Shown here: positions 50,570-62,040 of the stretch, in pieces
Layout: every line of letters starts with the position of its first letter
Position numbering within the stretch: the stretch's first letter is position 1
From: Diabrotica undecimpunctata
Lineage: Eukaryota; Arthropoda; Insecta; Coleoptera; Chrysomelidae
Direction of reading: 5' to 3'
NCBI RefSeq assembly: GCF_040954645.1
Contig: NC_092809.1
Location: forward strand, 80,379,435-80,443,434
DNA length: 64,000 nt
Notes under the pieces: generated by a model
Told to the model about the DNA's origin: nothing
Database searches by the model: none
The model's input: only the letters and a program-made list of their open reading frames with translations
Program-made: the position numbers and the translations under genes

Positions 50570-50661
50570 CCGTTCCTCCAATGGTGCAAGATGCCAAATT
50601 GGTTGCTGTTAATCCAAATGATTCCTTTGCTTCATCAAGATGGAGAGATTCAAATAAAACA
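50570..50661 (+). CDS. Vinc: Vinculin, internal exon (last in window)
   Basis: 92-bp exon completing an Ala codon and encoding AVPPMVQDAKLVAVNPNDSF and ASSRWRDSNKT, ending in phase 0 before GTAAGT. PMVxDAK matches the end of the vinculin head D4 domain, just before the proline-rich linker. The linker and the actin-binding tail must lie beyond the window. Confidence 0.92.
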
Positions 50662-51109
50662 GTAAGTATACCTGATAATTTTATATATTTTGTAACAGAT
50701 TTCCGTAAACATGTTGAATTGTTTGCACATATGAATTCATTTTCCAAATTTACTATATAGATTTACTTATAACTGATTTTATTTTACTTAACAACTAAAA
50801 CTAAGCTTATTTAACAACTAAAAAGAAATGTTACATTTGTTATAAATAATAAATTATGTCTATTTTGTATATTAAGTATATTTTGAAGATATGAGTGTAT
50901 TGCAAGTATACTTGATTTTGCTAGCACAATGTTGGTAAGGAAAATACCTTCCTACACATCCATGTAGCAGAAATTTCTTGAGGAGAAAATATTTAAAATG
51001 ATGAATGAAAAATTGTGTATTGTGTGTAATGAGTAAAGTGTTTGTAAGTTTTCGTCATGCTCTATTAGAGTTACCTTTAAAGGTTCGGATTATATAAATC
51101 ACTTTATTT

Positions 51110-52880
51110 ATCGCACTATTTTTGAGGGCCATTTATAATTGTATTATTAAAAATAAAAACAAAAAATAGAATGACGACGCTAATACACGAAGACAACACT
51201 AACACTATGAAAATATGGAAAAGTGTAAAAGAATTCATCTTGACTTCAGCTACAGATGTGCTAGAACAGAGGGAAATAAAAGGAATGAAAGAATGGTTCG
51301 ATACAGAATGCGAAATCAAAATCAAACAGAGCATATCAACAAGGTATCAACTAAAGACGAACGTCATCGAAATAAATACAAAGAAAAAAATAAAGTAGCA
51401 GACCATTATTGCAAAAACAAAAAAAGCTGTGGAGAGTTGTTAAAGGACCTAGAAGACAATGGTAACGTCACCGCTAAACTCTTTGGATACCTAAAAGCTC
51501 AACAAAAAAAAAATGCAGGCCAGTCGTTAAAATTGACAATGGATCATGGGAAACACACTTAACAGAACTATATAGATGCAAAGAAAGCCCTGAAGAGGAA
51601 TGATAGGAGACATGGGAGATAATGAAATAGGGATACCAACCTATGATGAATAATTACACATCATTAAAAAAATAAAACTGAACAAAAAACACCTAGCCCA
51701 GATGAAATTCCAAATGAGCTAATTATAAACGGAGGGGACAAATTATTAACAGGCATCTACAATCTCATAGTTAGAATATGGTAAGCAGAAGTAATGCCCG
51801 AGGATTGGAAATAAGGTAGAATTATACCAATATTTAAGAAAGGAGAAGTAACAAACTGTAACAACTATAGAGGAATATCTTTACTGAGTACAACCTACAA
51901 AATTCTAACAGCTTTCATCAGACAAAACTCGCTCACTTCGCAAAGAAAAAAATTGAGGACTACCAGTAATGATTCAGGAAAGGCAGATCCACTACAGATG
52001 CGATCCACTCCCTTCGTAGACTTTAGACAAGCCTTTGACTATATTGGACGAAATAAATTATTTAATGAAATGAAAAATCAAGATATACCGGCAGATTAAC
52101 AAAAATGACTACTGATGGATCTCGAGCTAAAATAATAACAAAATAAGGTAGCATAAACTCAATTGCAATAGAAACAAAAGTGCGACAAAGTGGTTCCCTG
52201 TCAATCACACAATTTAACATAGAAGGAATAATCAAGGGCAGCGAAATTAAAGGAAATATAGCCCACTCCTTAACACAAATAGTAGCGTATGCAGATAGAT
52301 GACATAGTTTTTATGGGAAGAGACAAGGAAAGATTAAAAGAAGCAACAATCCTGAGAAATGAAACACGAAAAAGAGGTCTAGAAATTAACGAAGGAAATA
52401 CAAAACATCTACTGTGTACTAGAAGAGAAGATAACAAGACGAGAGAAATCAAGATAGAAAACTACATTTTTGAAAGAGTTCAGCGATTTAAATAAATATT
52501 TGGGAGTAATGTGAAGGGCAAGAATAAGAGAAATGAAGAAGTAACGGAGCGAATACTAGCAGGCAACCGAAGATACTGGAGATATCATAGACTAATTAAG
52601 GACAAGAACTTCCTTCCAAGAAGATCCAGAAATACAGAGCTGAAAATATATAGAGTAGTAGTAGTAGTAGCAGTAGCAATCAGACCAGTAGTTACATAAA
52701 GATAAAGAAAAATTAAGAATATTGAAGCGAGGAGATATAATTAGATTTATTATAGCGCAGAGATTAAGATGGCTGGGAGATGCAGTGCTTAGAGCACCAC
52801 AAACGAAAGCTCAAGGATACCTGGCGACCTCCCGGAGTAGCAAGCCTTGACGCCGTAAGGGAGCACTGCCGCGTTTGACG
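51110..52880 (+). pseudogene. RTE-like non-LTR retrotransposon ORF2 relic
   Basis: Pieces in shifting frames read IKGMKEWFDTECEIKIKQSI (51270-51330), YKEKNKVADHYCKNKK, PSPDEIPNELIINGGDKLLT (about 51695-51755), GRIIPIFKKGEVTNCNNYRG followed by ISLLSTTYKIL, VDFRQAFDYIGRNKLFNEMK (palm Asp), then IVFMGRDKERLKEATI and a 3' block RLRWLGDAVLRAPQTKAQGY near 52765-52830. The usual xADD motif reads QIDD. Many stops; dead. Confidence 0.72.
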
Positions 52881-52982
52881 TGTAGGACGGCCCGACTCGT
52901 GGGAATTATATGGATTCTACAAAAAAAACAAAACCAAGACATCAATTAACAGAACAGGGAATAGGCAGAAGGCAATCACTAA

Positions 52983-54790
52983 ATGGAAAAAGGGAACAAA
53001 GAAATCAGTGAAGAACAGTTGCTAGACAACCTAGTAAATAGAAACATAGAAGAAGATGAAAGTAGAAATTTTGAGATGGAACTCTTAGAGATGCAAAGAA
53101 ATAAACGGACAATAAATAGATCAACGCAGATTATAAGACAATCAACACTAGTAGGGGATCAAGTTCTGGATAATTCTGGGAAGGAATGCGAGGAACAACA
53201 ACATAACGAAGGAATAGAAACCCCTGGTGCTCGCATCAACGCAACGTGGGAAGCCAACCTAAACGATAGCCTCTTGGCCGCATTCCTACTAGAAGAGGAA
53301 GACAGAGAGAACGATAAAAGTAAGGATAAAAGGAAAAGAGATAGTCCCGAAACCAAGAGAATAAAAAAAACAAAAGACACAAAGAAAAAAAACGCAAAAA
53401 CAATATTAAACACAAAGGCGGAAACCCCCAAGGAAGGAATTAACAGGAAACTCATGGAACTAATGAACATCCTCAAAGCGAAAGGAGGAGTAGAGGCGGA
53501 CGTAAAAAAGTTGATAAAGGAAATCAAATCCCTAAACAACAAAACAAGAGAGCAAAACAAAATGGAAGAAATAAAATGTGACGAGTGTAAAGCAAAAATA
53601 GAACAAGAAAAGCAAAAGAAGGAAAGACGACGAATAAAAAATGTAATCAACAAGGGAGGAAATATATATACATTTAGAAGAATTTTTAAGAAAAAATGGG
53701 AAGAGGTGTACCAGAAAACCACGTGAGAACAGGCCTGCCCACAGACAGAATTCAATAGAAAAGATAGACTACCTTATTATAACAAAAAAAGGAGAAATGA
53801 AGAGGAATTAGAAAACGATATAAAAAATGAAAGGAAATAATTATCCGGGATAATAGAGGGGTGGAAAAGGCGGGAAATACACTTGCAGCCAAACAAGGGG
53901 AAGAAAACAAAGAGGACGGCACGGAGGGTTACAATCTGGCCGAAAAAATAATATAAAGCATTAAACAATAGGGGAAAGAAATAAAGGAAGTAAGAGTACT
54001 CTTGGAAAACAACACCGAAAAAGTAAAGATGAGGAAAATCCTGGAATTCGCAGGGCGAAAAAACAGAGGTAACATGGTGGTTCCTAGTTAGGGGCAAACA
54101 AGGGAAGTAGAAGAGGCCTTCTTAAGAACAGGAGGGATGACATACGAAAGTGATCAAGAAAATAAATGATAAGGTTGACGTGATCAAAATGAGTTTGAAT
54201 GTGGACCTGTTAAAAAACAAATGGGAGGACATACAGGTCAAATTAAAGTACAAGGAGGCGGCGAAGAAGCTCAAGCAAGAGCTTGGCAATAAAGTCGTGA
54301 GGAGGAAAGAAGACCTCTTCACGGTCATGAAACTCGATCCGTCGGTCACCGAAACGATTCTACAGGGACCATCCAGAAATAGAGTGGCATCCCTAAAAAT
54401 GACATTGGGATAAAGACCCAGAGGGAGAATAGGTGGGGCCAACAGATGGCGACAGTGGTCGTGAGTGCAACCAGAGCAGAGCAGAGACGACGGTTTCGAA
54501 TGATCAAAATGGAATGGGTGGGGTGCCATATTATAGAACGATACACCCCCACTAAATGCTATAGGTGCCTGGAATTTGGGCAAAGACAGAACAACGTCGT
54601 GCTATAACTGCCTGAAGGAAGGCCACATAGTAGAGTAGTGCCCAAGCCAGGCACATTGCATAGTATGACAGGAGGAAAGCCATATGATAGTCAGGATGGC
54701 TTGTAGCAGTTGTAAATTCCTTGGTATATATTGAAGTCCCCTCGTATATGTATTAAAACACCGAAGAATATTTTTAATGTATTTCATTTC
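52983..54790 (+). pseudogene. LINE ORF1 (R1/LOA-like Gag) with zinc knuckles, broken
   Basis: 52983-53726 is open for 247 codons (MEKGNKEISEEQLLDNLVNR...): a Lys/Glu-rich charged N-terminal region with a helical segment near EINRKLMELMNIL. After several breaks, 54150-54413 encodes SLNVDLLKNKWEDIQVKLKY and VMKLDPSVTETILQGPSRNR. Near 54550-54720 come zinc-knuckle remnants: CYRCLEFGQ, CYNCLKEGHIVE-stop-CPSQ and HCIV-stop-QEESHM. CCHC triplets of this type end ORF1 in R1/LOA/I LINEs. No ORF2 follows, so it is a 3'-deleted copy. Confidence 0.62.
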
Positions 54791-55014
54791 CTATCGGTAT
54801 GTGTAAAAAAAAACCGAAATAATATTTCGATCCCTTTTGCGTCGCCGATATAATATCGTTTTAAAAGATTGTTTATGTAAAACAGATGTGTATTTCATTT
54901 TTATCCTTTTGATCGAAACCGCTTTAAGATATTTTTCGTCGTCAAATGAACGAAATATTCCAGTTTATATGTTTTGTTTATACTAAATTGGTAAGCGAAT
55001 GATTTTTAAGAATC

Positions 55015-55305
55015 ACATCACTCTCGCTAAGGCGGCTGTCGGTTGCATTGCTTATAGTGTTAGTCAAAATTTTTCTTCAAATTTGTAATATCTTCGTCCT
55101 TCGTCCTTTTTTATGGTAAAATGTATAGCAGTGTGAAGTTAATAGTTACAGTTACAAGAATTGACTGACTCTCGCTAAGGCGTGCTCAAGAGTGATTGAC
55201 TTCAGCGTGAGTCCAAATTTTTCGTCGAATTTGAAATGTTTTCTCGTTTTTTGTCCCTTTTTATGGAAAATAAGTAGTTTTGTGGCAGTTAATAGTAGCA
55301 GTTCA
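55015..55305. repeat. Tandem duplication, about 150-bp unit
   Basis: CTCTCGCTAAGGCG, GAGTCCAAATTTTTCGTCGA / GTTAGTCAAAATTTTTCTTC, and GTCC(C)TTTTTATGG(T/A)AAA recur at about 55019-55150 and 55168-55300. Diverged tandem units like this are common in LINE 5' untranslated regions, but no ORF follows directly. Confidence 0.6.
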
Positions 55306-56049
55306 ATGTGTAGTTGCAGTCTAAGTGAGATTTTGAAAGATAACCACATTTTGCCATTGTGTTCAGTTCTACCTGTTCCAGCTTTTTAAGGAGAAAAGTT
55401 TCCAAAGTTGGTGTTCCAGTGCCCCAACTTCCAACCTCAATAATTCGCAGTGTGGTATGCAGTTTTTGTTCGGGTGGCAGAGAGTTTAAGCCCAGTTCTA
55501 CCCCCAGAAGTTCCAGTGAAATCTAGTTTCCACCCTCAACATTTTTGTGTAAAACCGCAGTGCAATCCAGGTATCTTTTGTGTTTAAATTTTAAAAGGAA
55601 AAGTAAAAATAAACAACTGATACAGAAGTATTTAGATATAAAACATATTAAAGCTTTTAAAAAAGTGTCGTCAAAATTTATACAGTAGTATAACGTGACG
55701 TTTTCGATCTAGATCAGATAATATTCAGTGCCTTCTTTTGTAATTGAAGCCAACACTAAAATTGTAGCTGTGACACTAGGTCGATGACATTGGATAAAAA
55801 TTTAATACTTAAAGAGCAACATGTTTCCTTGCTCGACTTGAACACGTGGTTCTTGTCAGTTAAAACGACACAGACCAACTGGCTGAGGTGACAGGAAATT
55901 TAATTCAAAAAGACAGCGTTAACATGACGAGGTATGGGTATGTTCAGAGACTAATGTAATTATTAAAAAACTTTAAAATTATAAAATTTCTGTAATAATC
56001 CCTAATATCTTTTTAATGAAAACCTTTATTAGCAGATTCTGCTAACCCA

Positions 56050-57204
56050 ATTAAATTCAATAAATTAAACAATATACTTATCAATATTATCAGGGTTAAA
56101 GCTTTGCATGATCATTCTTCTCATGAAAGAAATAACAAAAAATTTTCAGAATTTCAATTTCATCATGGAATAAAAAACCTTACTGATATAAACTTTACAG
56201 AAGATGGGAATAAACTTCTAAACTATGGTCTCAAACACTCAGTTACTAAAGATTTGTCTTTACACGATCTTGAGAGTCTATCCATTGAGACAGACATAGT
56301 AATCCAAAACCTTTCATTATCTGTTTCCCAAAGAACGTCAATGAGAAACTCCTGTTACCGTTACATCAATAAATTTAAAAACAAGATTTTTTCAACATCA
56401 AACTCTTCAGATACACTAAACTTTTCTTTTCCTCATCATCTTTCCTTCCAAAAAACACAATCACAGCTTAAAACCCTTAAATCAATCAAACATAAAATTT
56501 CGAGACATAACTTAATTTTTTCTAAAGCTGATAAAGGTAGGTAATTGTTTGGACATTCTAGACCGTGATTCATATGACAATAAAGTCTCACCTTTTCTAG
56601 ATGACAATCACTTCACTCTTATACCGACTGATCCTTCCAATAGATTTATATCCAAACTCAAAGATCATGTCAAAAAACATTCTGATTTTCTTTCCAATCA
56701 TGATGCTCCCTACAGCAAACTACCTGGTAACCCTCTCATCCCAAGGTTGTATGGCTTGCCTAAGATACATAAAGTTGGAATTCACATTCGTCCTGTTGTC
56801 AGATTCATTAACACTCCAGTCTCTATTTTATCTAAATTCATACTTAATACTTTAAAAAAAATCTAATTAATTTTACTTCACATTTTACTGTAATAAATTC
56901 ATATCAATTGGTTGATAAACTTCAACTCATTAGTCTCAATCCTGACATTACTATGCTTTCTTTTGACGTTAGCAACTTATTTACTTCAGTGCCCAAACTT
57001 GAAACTCTTAGTCTGGTAAAAACACTCCTAGTTAACAAGTCGATTCAGTCCAACGTCATTTCATCAATATTGGATATCCTTGAATTATGTCTATCTCAAG
57101 ATTTCTTCCAATTTAATAACAAATTTTATAAACAACCTGATGGTTTAGCAATGGGCAGTTGCTTATCCCCCTTCCTGGCTGATGTCTTTATGGATCATTT
57201 ATAG
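56050..57204 (+). pseudogene. Penelope-like reverse transcriptase, N-terminal and fingers/palm part
   Basis: 56104-56544 covers the N-terminal region and ends at SKADKGR (usually KADKGN), where a one-base shift occurs. 56549-56866 continues with CLDILDRDSYDNKV-like sequence, FLSNHDAPYSKLPGNPLIPR and LYGLPKIHKVGIHIRPVV, a Penelope signature. 56908-57204 carries MLSFDVSNLFTSVPKLETL (catalytic Asp) and QPDGLAMGSCLSPFLADVFM. The YVDD block that should follow is absent: the ORF stops at 57204, where an inserted element begins. Confidence 0.85.
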
Positions 57205-57561
57205 TCGGTTCACAATTTGTTGATAGCTCACTACAAGTTTAACCCTAATTAGAAAACTGAAACACAGAGAGGATAGGTAATACGATATAATAGTAAAAAC
57301 CAACCTAAAACTGACGGTTTAAGACGTTTTCGACTAACCCACCTTATATCCGAAGGAATACAATACCTTATAATCCTATTACGGGGGTATTTTGAATGGT
57401 TAGAGATGAACGACCAGTGTCGTAGAGTATATGATTGAAACATTTATTTGAACTAAATAAATATATTTTTTAAATTGTACTTATGTAAATTGTATTTTTT
57501 AATAAAACTTATTTATTTTATTCAAAAATAAAAAGTTTCTTGCCATTTGTAAAAGATTTCT

Positions 57562-57908
57562 GGCAAAATTTCCAATGTGTTTTAAATGTATCCATTATTT
57601 TCGAATCCGGAGAAAACTAATAAATATTTTTGAAAAATTTAAACGCAGAATGAAAGATTACATTATTACTCAGGGCAGAAAGTCCCTGAAAACTTCTACA
57701 ATGTTTATTTTAATATGTTATGTAACAGGGGTGAAAATAAAAGAGAAAATATAGTATAATTTTTAATTGAAAATATTGCATGCAAAAGAAACTTTTTATT
57801 TATTCTAAAAAATATTTCATTCTGCCTTTAAATTTTTCAAAAATGCTTTTTAGTTTTCTCAGGATTTGAAAAAAAATGGATACATTTGAAACACATTGAA
57901 CATTTTGC
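57562..57908. repeat. Fold-back pair, about 94-bp arms
   Basis: GAATGAAA-ended arm 57562-57656 pairs with 57815-57908: AATGTGTTTTAAATGTATCC versus the inverse GGATACATTTGAAACACATT, and CAGAATGAAA versus TTTCATTCTG. An additional inner inverted match is AATAAAAAGTTTCTT (57526) with AAGAAACTTTTTATT (57786). About 85-90% identity by eye. Confidence 0.82.
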
Positions 57909-58002
57909 GCCTTTCCCCTTTAATACCTTACGATTACAACTACTATTACTTACCTTATATAATTACGATTAGAAAACTATTCAAATTCAAAATAAATAGC
58001 GA

Positions 58003-58033
58003 GCATGTAATTTACGAGCCGTAAATTACATGC
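58003..58033. repeat. Short perfect hairpin
   Basis: GCATGTAATTTACG-AGC-CGTAAATTACATGC has 14-bp arms and a 3-base spacer, located in the non-coding insert within the Penelope element. Confidence 0.88.
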
Positions 58034-58411
58034 GATCAAAAACGTACTAAACAAAAAAATTGTTTTCGTTCGTAATAACTTCACCCTTTCAAGTTAAGTT
58101 TCGAATATAATTATATTATTAAAAATCTGGGGAATTCCATCTTAATTATCTTGCAACGAATAGTACCTTCGGATATGAATTCCAGGTTTTCTAGTAAAGT
58201 GATTGAACGCGAAGATTAGTATTGAAATATCCAAAGAGATAAGGTATTCTTATTTACAAAATTGTCAATGGTTAAATTCTTATTTTTATTAATATAATAT
58301 AATAACCAACATTAGTCGTGAAAGTTTTAATTGTTTTTTTGCTAAATATATTAGTATTAAAATATTATCAATATTATATATAACAGTATTAAAACATTAT
58401 ATTATTATTTA

Positions 58412-59376
58412 ATGAATAAACACCTTAGGAACGCCTATGATTTACGACCGTTTTATGAGTTTGAGGCATATTTCGTGCTCTCAACAATTTGTGAACGAAG
58501 AATAGAATCCAATCACAAAATCCACCCAAATATCAAATTTACAAAGGAACTTGAATCTTCCCAAGCAAATAACTTTCTAGATTTATCTATTACCAGACTC
58601 AACAATCAATTTGACTTTGGTATCTTTCGCAAACCCACCCAAACCGATCACGTCATTCATTCTTCCTCCAATCACCCCCTATCACACAAATTAGCTGCTT
58701 TCAGAAGTTTCATCCACAGACTATATTCAATACCTATGTCTAGTGACTCCTTTAATAAAGAACTCAACATCATAAAACAAATAGCTGTCAACAATGGTTA
58801 TGATCCTTTTATAATAGATAAACTCATCCATAAAAGAGAATCTAGACTGCTTTAAAATTCTGTTTTAATCAATCTTCTTCTTCTACCCCAATTTACAGGT
58901 CTCTACCATATCACACTCCCAAATTATCTGAAAATATCAGACGTATTATAACTAATTCTTCAGGAAACACACACATATCTTTTAAAGTTGGAAATACTCT
59001 TAACCATTTCTTGACAAATACTAAGAATACAATACACTATATGAATCGTAGTGGAGTTTACAGACTGACTTGTTCTGATTGCGATGCCTCCTACATTGGC
59101 AGGACTTATAGGTCACTTTCAACTAGATCTGCAGAACACTCTAAAAGAGATAATACATCAGCTTTTTCTCATCACCTCAAAGTCAACAATCGTCATCTTA
59201 ACATCCCTGATGGGGTCAAATTAATTCACAACATCCAAGATAGAAACACCTTAAGGTTGGACCTGTATGATGACCTTGAGATTTCCAGAGACATGAGGAC
59301 CAGCCCCAATTGTGTTAACCGCCAAACTACCCTAAATCGACCTTTTACTCCCATACACCGACAACTATTCCCTTAA
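58412..59376 (+). pseudogene. Penelope-like C-terminal RT part and GIY-YIG endonuclease
   Basis: From about 58500 the RT continues with NHKIHPNIKFTKELES and ANNFLDLSITRLNNQFDFGI, then FRKPTQTDHVIHSSSNHPLS and HKLAAFRSFIHRLYSIPMSS, ending at 58855 with a shift. 58860-59376 carries the endonuclease: NRSGVYRLTCSDCDASYIGR (GVY and YIG with the CxxC finger), TYRSLSTRSAEHSK and LRLDLYDDLEISRD. It ends with PFTPIHRQLFP before a stop. The first codons at 58412-58490 belong to the inserted element, not to RT. Confidence 0.85.
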
Positions 59377-60100
59377 TTCAAATCAACATTCCAATAATTG
59401 CCTTTAAATATCATCTTTTTTCATTTTGCTTCTGTTTTCCTTCTTTCCCAACCACCCTACTAGCATCAAACATTTTATAACGTCTGGTTTCCATTTACAT
59501 ATTTTAATTATCTAACTTTGTTCATGCTGTTCACAACATTAGTATTCAATTTCTTTTCTGTCTGATGTTATTAAACCAACATTTTACATTTCCTCTTTCT
59601 TTTATTAAATTTCATTCATTTTCCTAGCTTCATATATTTCATTTCATTCTATATCCATTTTAACTACAGGGCAATATTCATACTAACAAAACTACAATAT
59701 AATAATAGTTAGAATATCATATTCTGTTATCATATCATCACATACATTTTCTTAATAGGCATATTCATTTTACTATTTAACTTTATAAACTTTCAGATAT
59801 TTACACACCAGGTCCCTTACCGTCATTAGGCAACCACCATTACCCAATCAATTTTTTTTTAACTTCAATTTCTTTGGATTTCAGGTTAATCTTTTAGTAT
59901 ATACTACTTCCTATACCATTTCTTACACTATTATGTGTACAGTACCACATCACTTTCTTTCATGTTCTACCTTAATCGATTTTTCATAATACTTATGATG
60001 TCGTAGATTAAAACTTATTCAATAACTAACTTGTTTTTTTCAATAATAGAGATTTGCAGATTTAAGACAATAAATATTATCATTTAAATAAATTTAATTC
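59377..60100 (+). other. Pyrimidine-rich 3' untranslated region of the Penelope element
   Basis: About 720 bases between the endonuclease stop and the right inverted arm, rich in C/T runs (TTCCTTCTTTCCCAACC) and without an ORF. I see nothing else in it. Confidence 0.6.
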
Positions 60101-60501
60101 TAACTAAAGGTTTTCATTAATAAGATATTAGGGATTATTACAGAAATTTTATAATTTTAAAGTTTTTTAATAATTACATTAGTCTCTGAACATACCCATA
60201 CCTCGTCATGTTAACTCTGTCTTTTTGTATTAAATTTCTTGTCACCTCAGCCAGTTGGTCTGTGTCGTTTTAACTGACAAGAACCGGGTGTGCAAGTCGA
60301 GCAAAGAAACATGTTGCTCTTTAAGTATTAAATTCACAGTCAGCTTTCATTAGTCGTGGTAGTTAGACGTGCGTAAGAAAGAAGCTTGTTTTTAAAACCG
60401 GTGTTTATAAATTAGCTATATAAATAAATATTTCGTGAACTTTAAAAGTAAATTAATTACACCAAATAAAAAAGCGGAATTGGGAAAGACATTAAAAACT
60501 T

Positions 60502-62040
60502 ATGAGTGCAGTTAGCGGAGGCGATGCCTCCGATAACAATGTTTTAGAAACCCAAATGGATACAGAACATGCATCATCTTCAAAGGAGGAGCTGTTAGGA
60601 TTTCAAAATCTGGTTCCGGTTATATAGATAAGTACCACAAAACTTGTTAATAATAAACCCATTATCGATAATGACTTTGCTAATGTACACACTTCAACAA
60701 CAAATACCATAAACAAAGAAGTAGGAACAAAAAGGGAGGAATTTCTTTACCGACAAAACGACTTGGGACCTCATTACGTGTATTTGGAAAATGATTCACC
60801 CGATTTTAAAGGCAGGTTAAACGCTTTAAGGATAGGTGACATTATTATCACAAATTTTAAAGAAATTGATGAAAAAATTGTGAGCATTGACGCAGTAGGG
60901 AGAAATAAAATACGTATAAAATTTAAAGATTATAAATCGGCGAACTATATCATATCTAAAAAAAATGAAGCAATATTTATAAAAAATAATTTAGACATAT
61001 ACATTCCTAAGTTTCTTGTAGTTAGACAGGGCGTAATAAGAGATATTTCCACAGAATTTTCAGTAGAGTATGTTAAAGACAGAATCAAAATGTACGATTT
61101 ACACTGTAAATTTGAAGTCATTCAAGTCAAAAGATTAAATAGGAGGCAAGTAGATGAAAACGGTACTCAATATATTCCAACAAAAACATGTGTAGTTAGT
61201 TTTAGGTCACAGGTACTACCAAAATATGTAACAATCAACAAGGTACTAAAGAAAGTCAAGCCATATAAACAAAAGGTGCTATTATGCTTTAATTGTCTAA
61301 GATTTGGACATACGGGGGGACAGTGTAAGAACAGGGCTAGGTGCGATAAATGTCAGGAATCACACAACTCAAAAGAGTGTAAAACGACCGATATAACTCC
61401 AAAATGTTTTAATTGTTCGGAGAATCATTTTACTACAAATTTGAGCGCGCGTCAGGAATTTCAACGTCAAAAACTTGTAAAAGACGCTATGTCTTCCAGT
61501 ATTATTAGCTATCAAGATGCCAACAGACAGTTCCCCAGAAACTCCTATGCAAAAGCAACAACCATTCATATGGAACAAACTACAAACATTTCCTGCCTCA
61601 AAACTTTCCCTCCATTAAATCCCAATAATTATACACTTACCCAGCTCCCATCAAATTCAATTAACCAAATGTCAACAAATAACATATTTTACAATAATTC
61701 AAATAGTACAAATTCTAGAACATTTAAAAGACAGAGACCAAATAGTCCAGATCCAACATTAATTTTGCATAATGAAATTATAGCTTCCCCTAGATCTCAA
61801 TTACCTACGGGAGGAATATTAGACAGTATTAACTATAAAGGAAATATTAATAATAATTCAGTTGCATCTCCTTCAGACCTGAGCATGATAAATTCAATAT
61901 TAGAATTAGTTATAGAAATTATCAGAAAAGTTTTAGTAACAAAAAGTATAAATATAAATAAGGAAGAACTCGAAAACTTAGTCAAATTAACTATAAATGG
62001 AAACACGTCATCACATTCTCAGACCCCAACCATTCAATAA
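60502..62040 (+). pseudogene. I-clade LINE ORF1 (Gag-like, zinc knuckles)
   Basis: Starts MSAVSGGDASDNNVLETQMD at 60502. A TAG stop at about 60625 interrupts the first 41 codons, after which the frame stays open to 62040, about 510 codons in all. Residues 85-250 form an RRM-like nucleic-acid-binding region (RIGDIIITNFKEIDEKIVS, NKIRIKFKDYKSANYIISK). Three knuckles follow: CFNCLRFGHTGGQC, CDKCQESHNSKEC and CFNCSENHFTTN, the last incomplete. The tail is Asn/Ser-rich. ORF1 protein binds the element RNA. Confidence 0.82.

Larger units (their letters stand above)
57205..58497. mobile_element. DNA element (about 1.3 kb) with short inverted ends, inside the Penelope RT
   Basis: Left GGTTCACAATTTGTTGATAGC (first 20 bases from 57209) mirrors the right end, whose reverse complement is CGTTCACAAATTGTTGAGAG (to about 58497). 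No transposase is present, so it is non-autonomous. It contains a fold-back pair (57562-57656 and 57815-57908) and a hairpin at 58003-58033. No clean target duplication was found, and about 30 codons of the host RT around YVDD are missing. Confidence 0.6.
55797..60336 (+). mobile_element. Penelope-like retroelement with inverted terminal repeats
   Basis: About 235-bp arms at 55800-56035 and 60100-60336 are inverted copies: AGAGCAACATGTTTC, TTCTTGTCAGTTAAAACGAC, CCAACTGGCTGAGGTGACAG and AAAACTTTAAAATTATAAAA occur in reverse complement on the right. Between them lie a Penelope-type RT and a GIY-YIG endonuclease on the + strand. Penelope elements are known to carry terminal repeats in direct or inverted arrangement. 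A further DNA element interrupts the RT (57200-58497). Confidence 0.85.

Noticed and set aside
50527..50760. ORF overlapping the vinculin exon at 50570
   Set aside because: The ORF spans a short intron and runs past the GTAAGT donor. Exon borders with consistent phases explain the conserved part.
53159..54583. Minus-strand hydrophobic, Phe/Leu/Ser-rich ORFs that resemble membrane proteins
   Set aside because: They are antisense of the Lys/Glu/Asn-rich LINE ORF1, which yields Phe/Leu/Ser-rich shadows.
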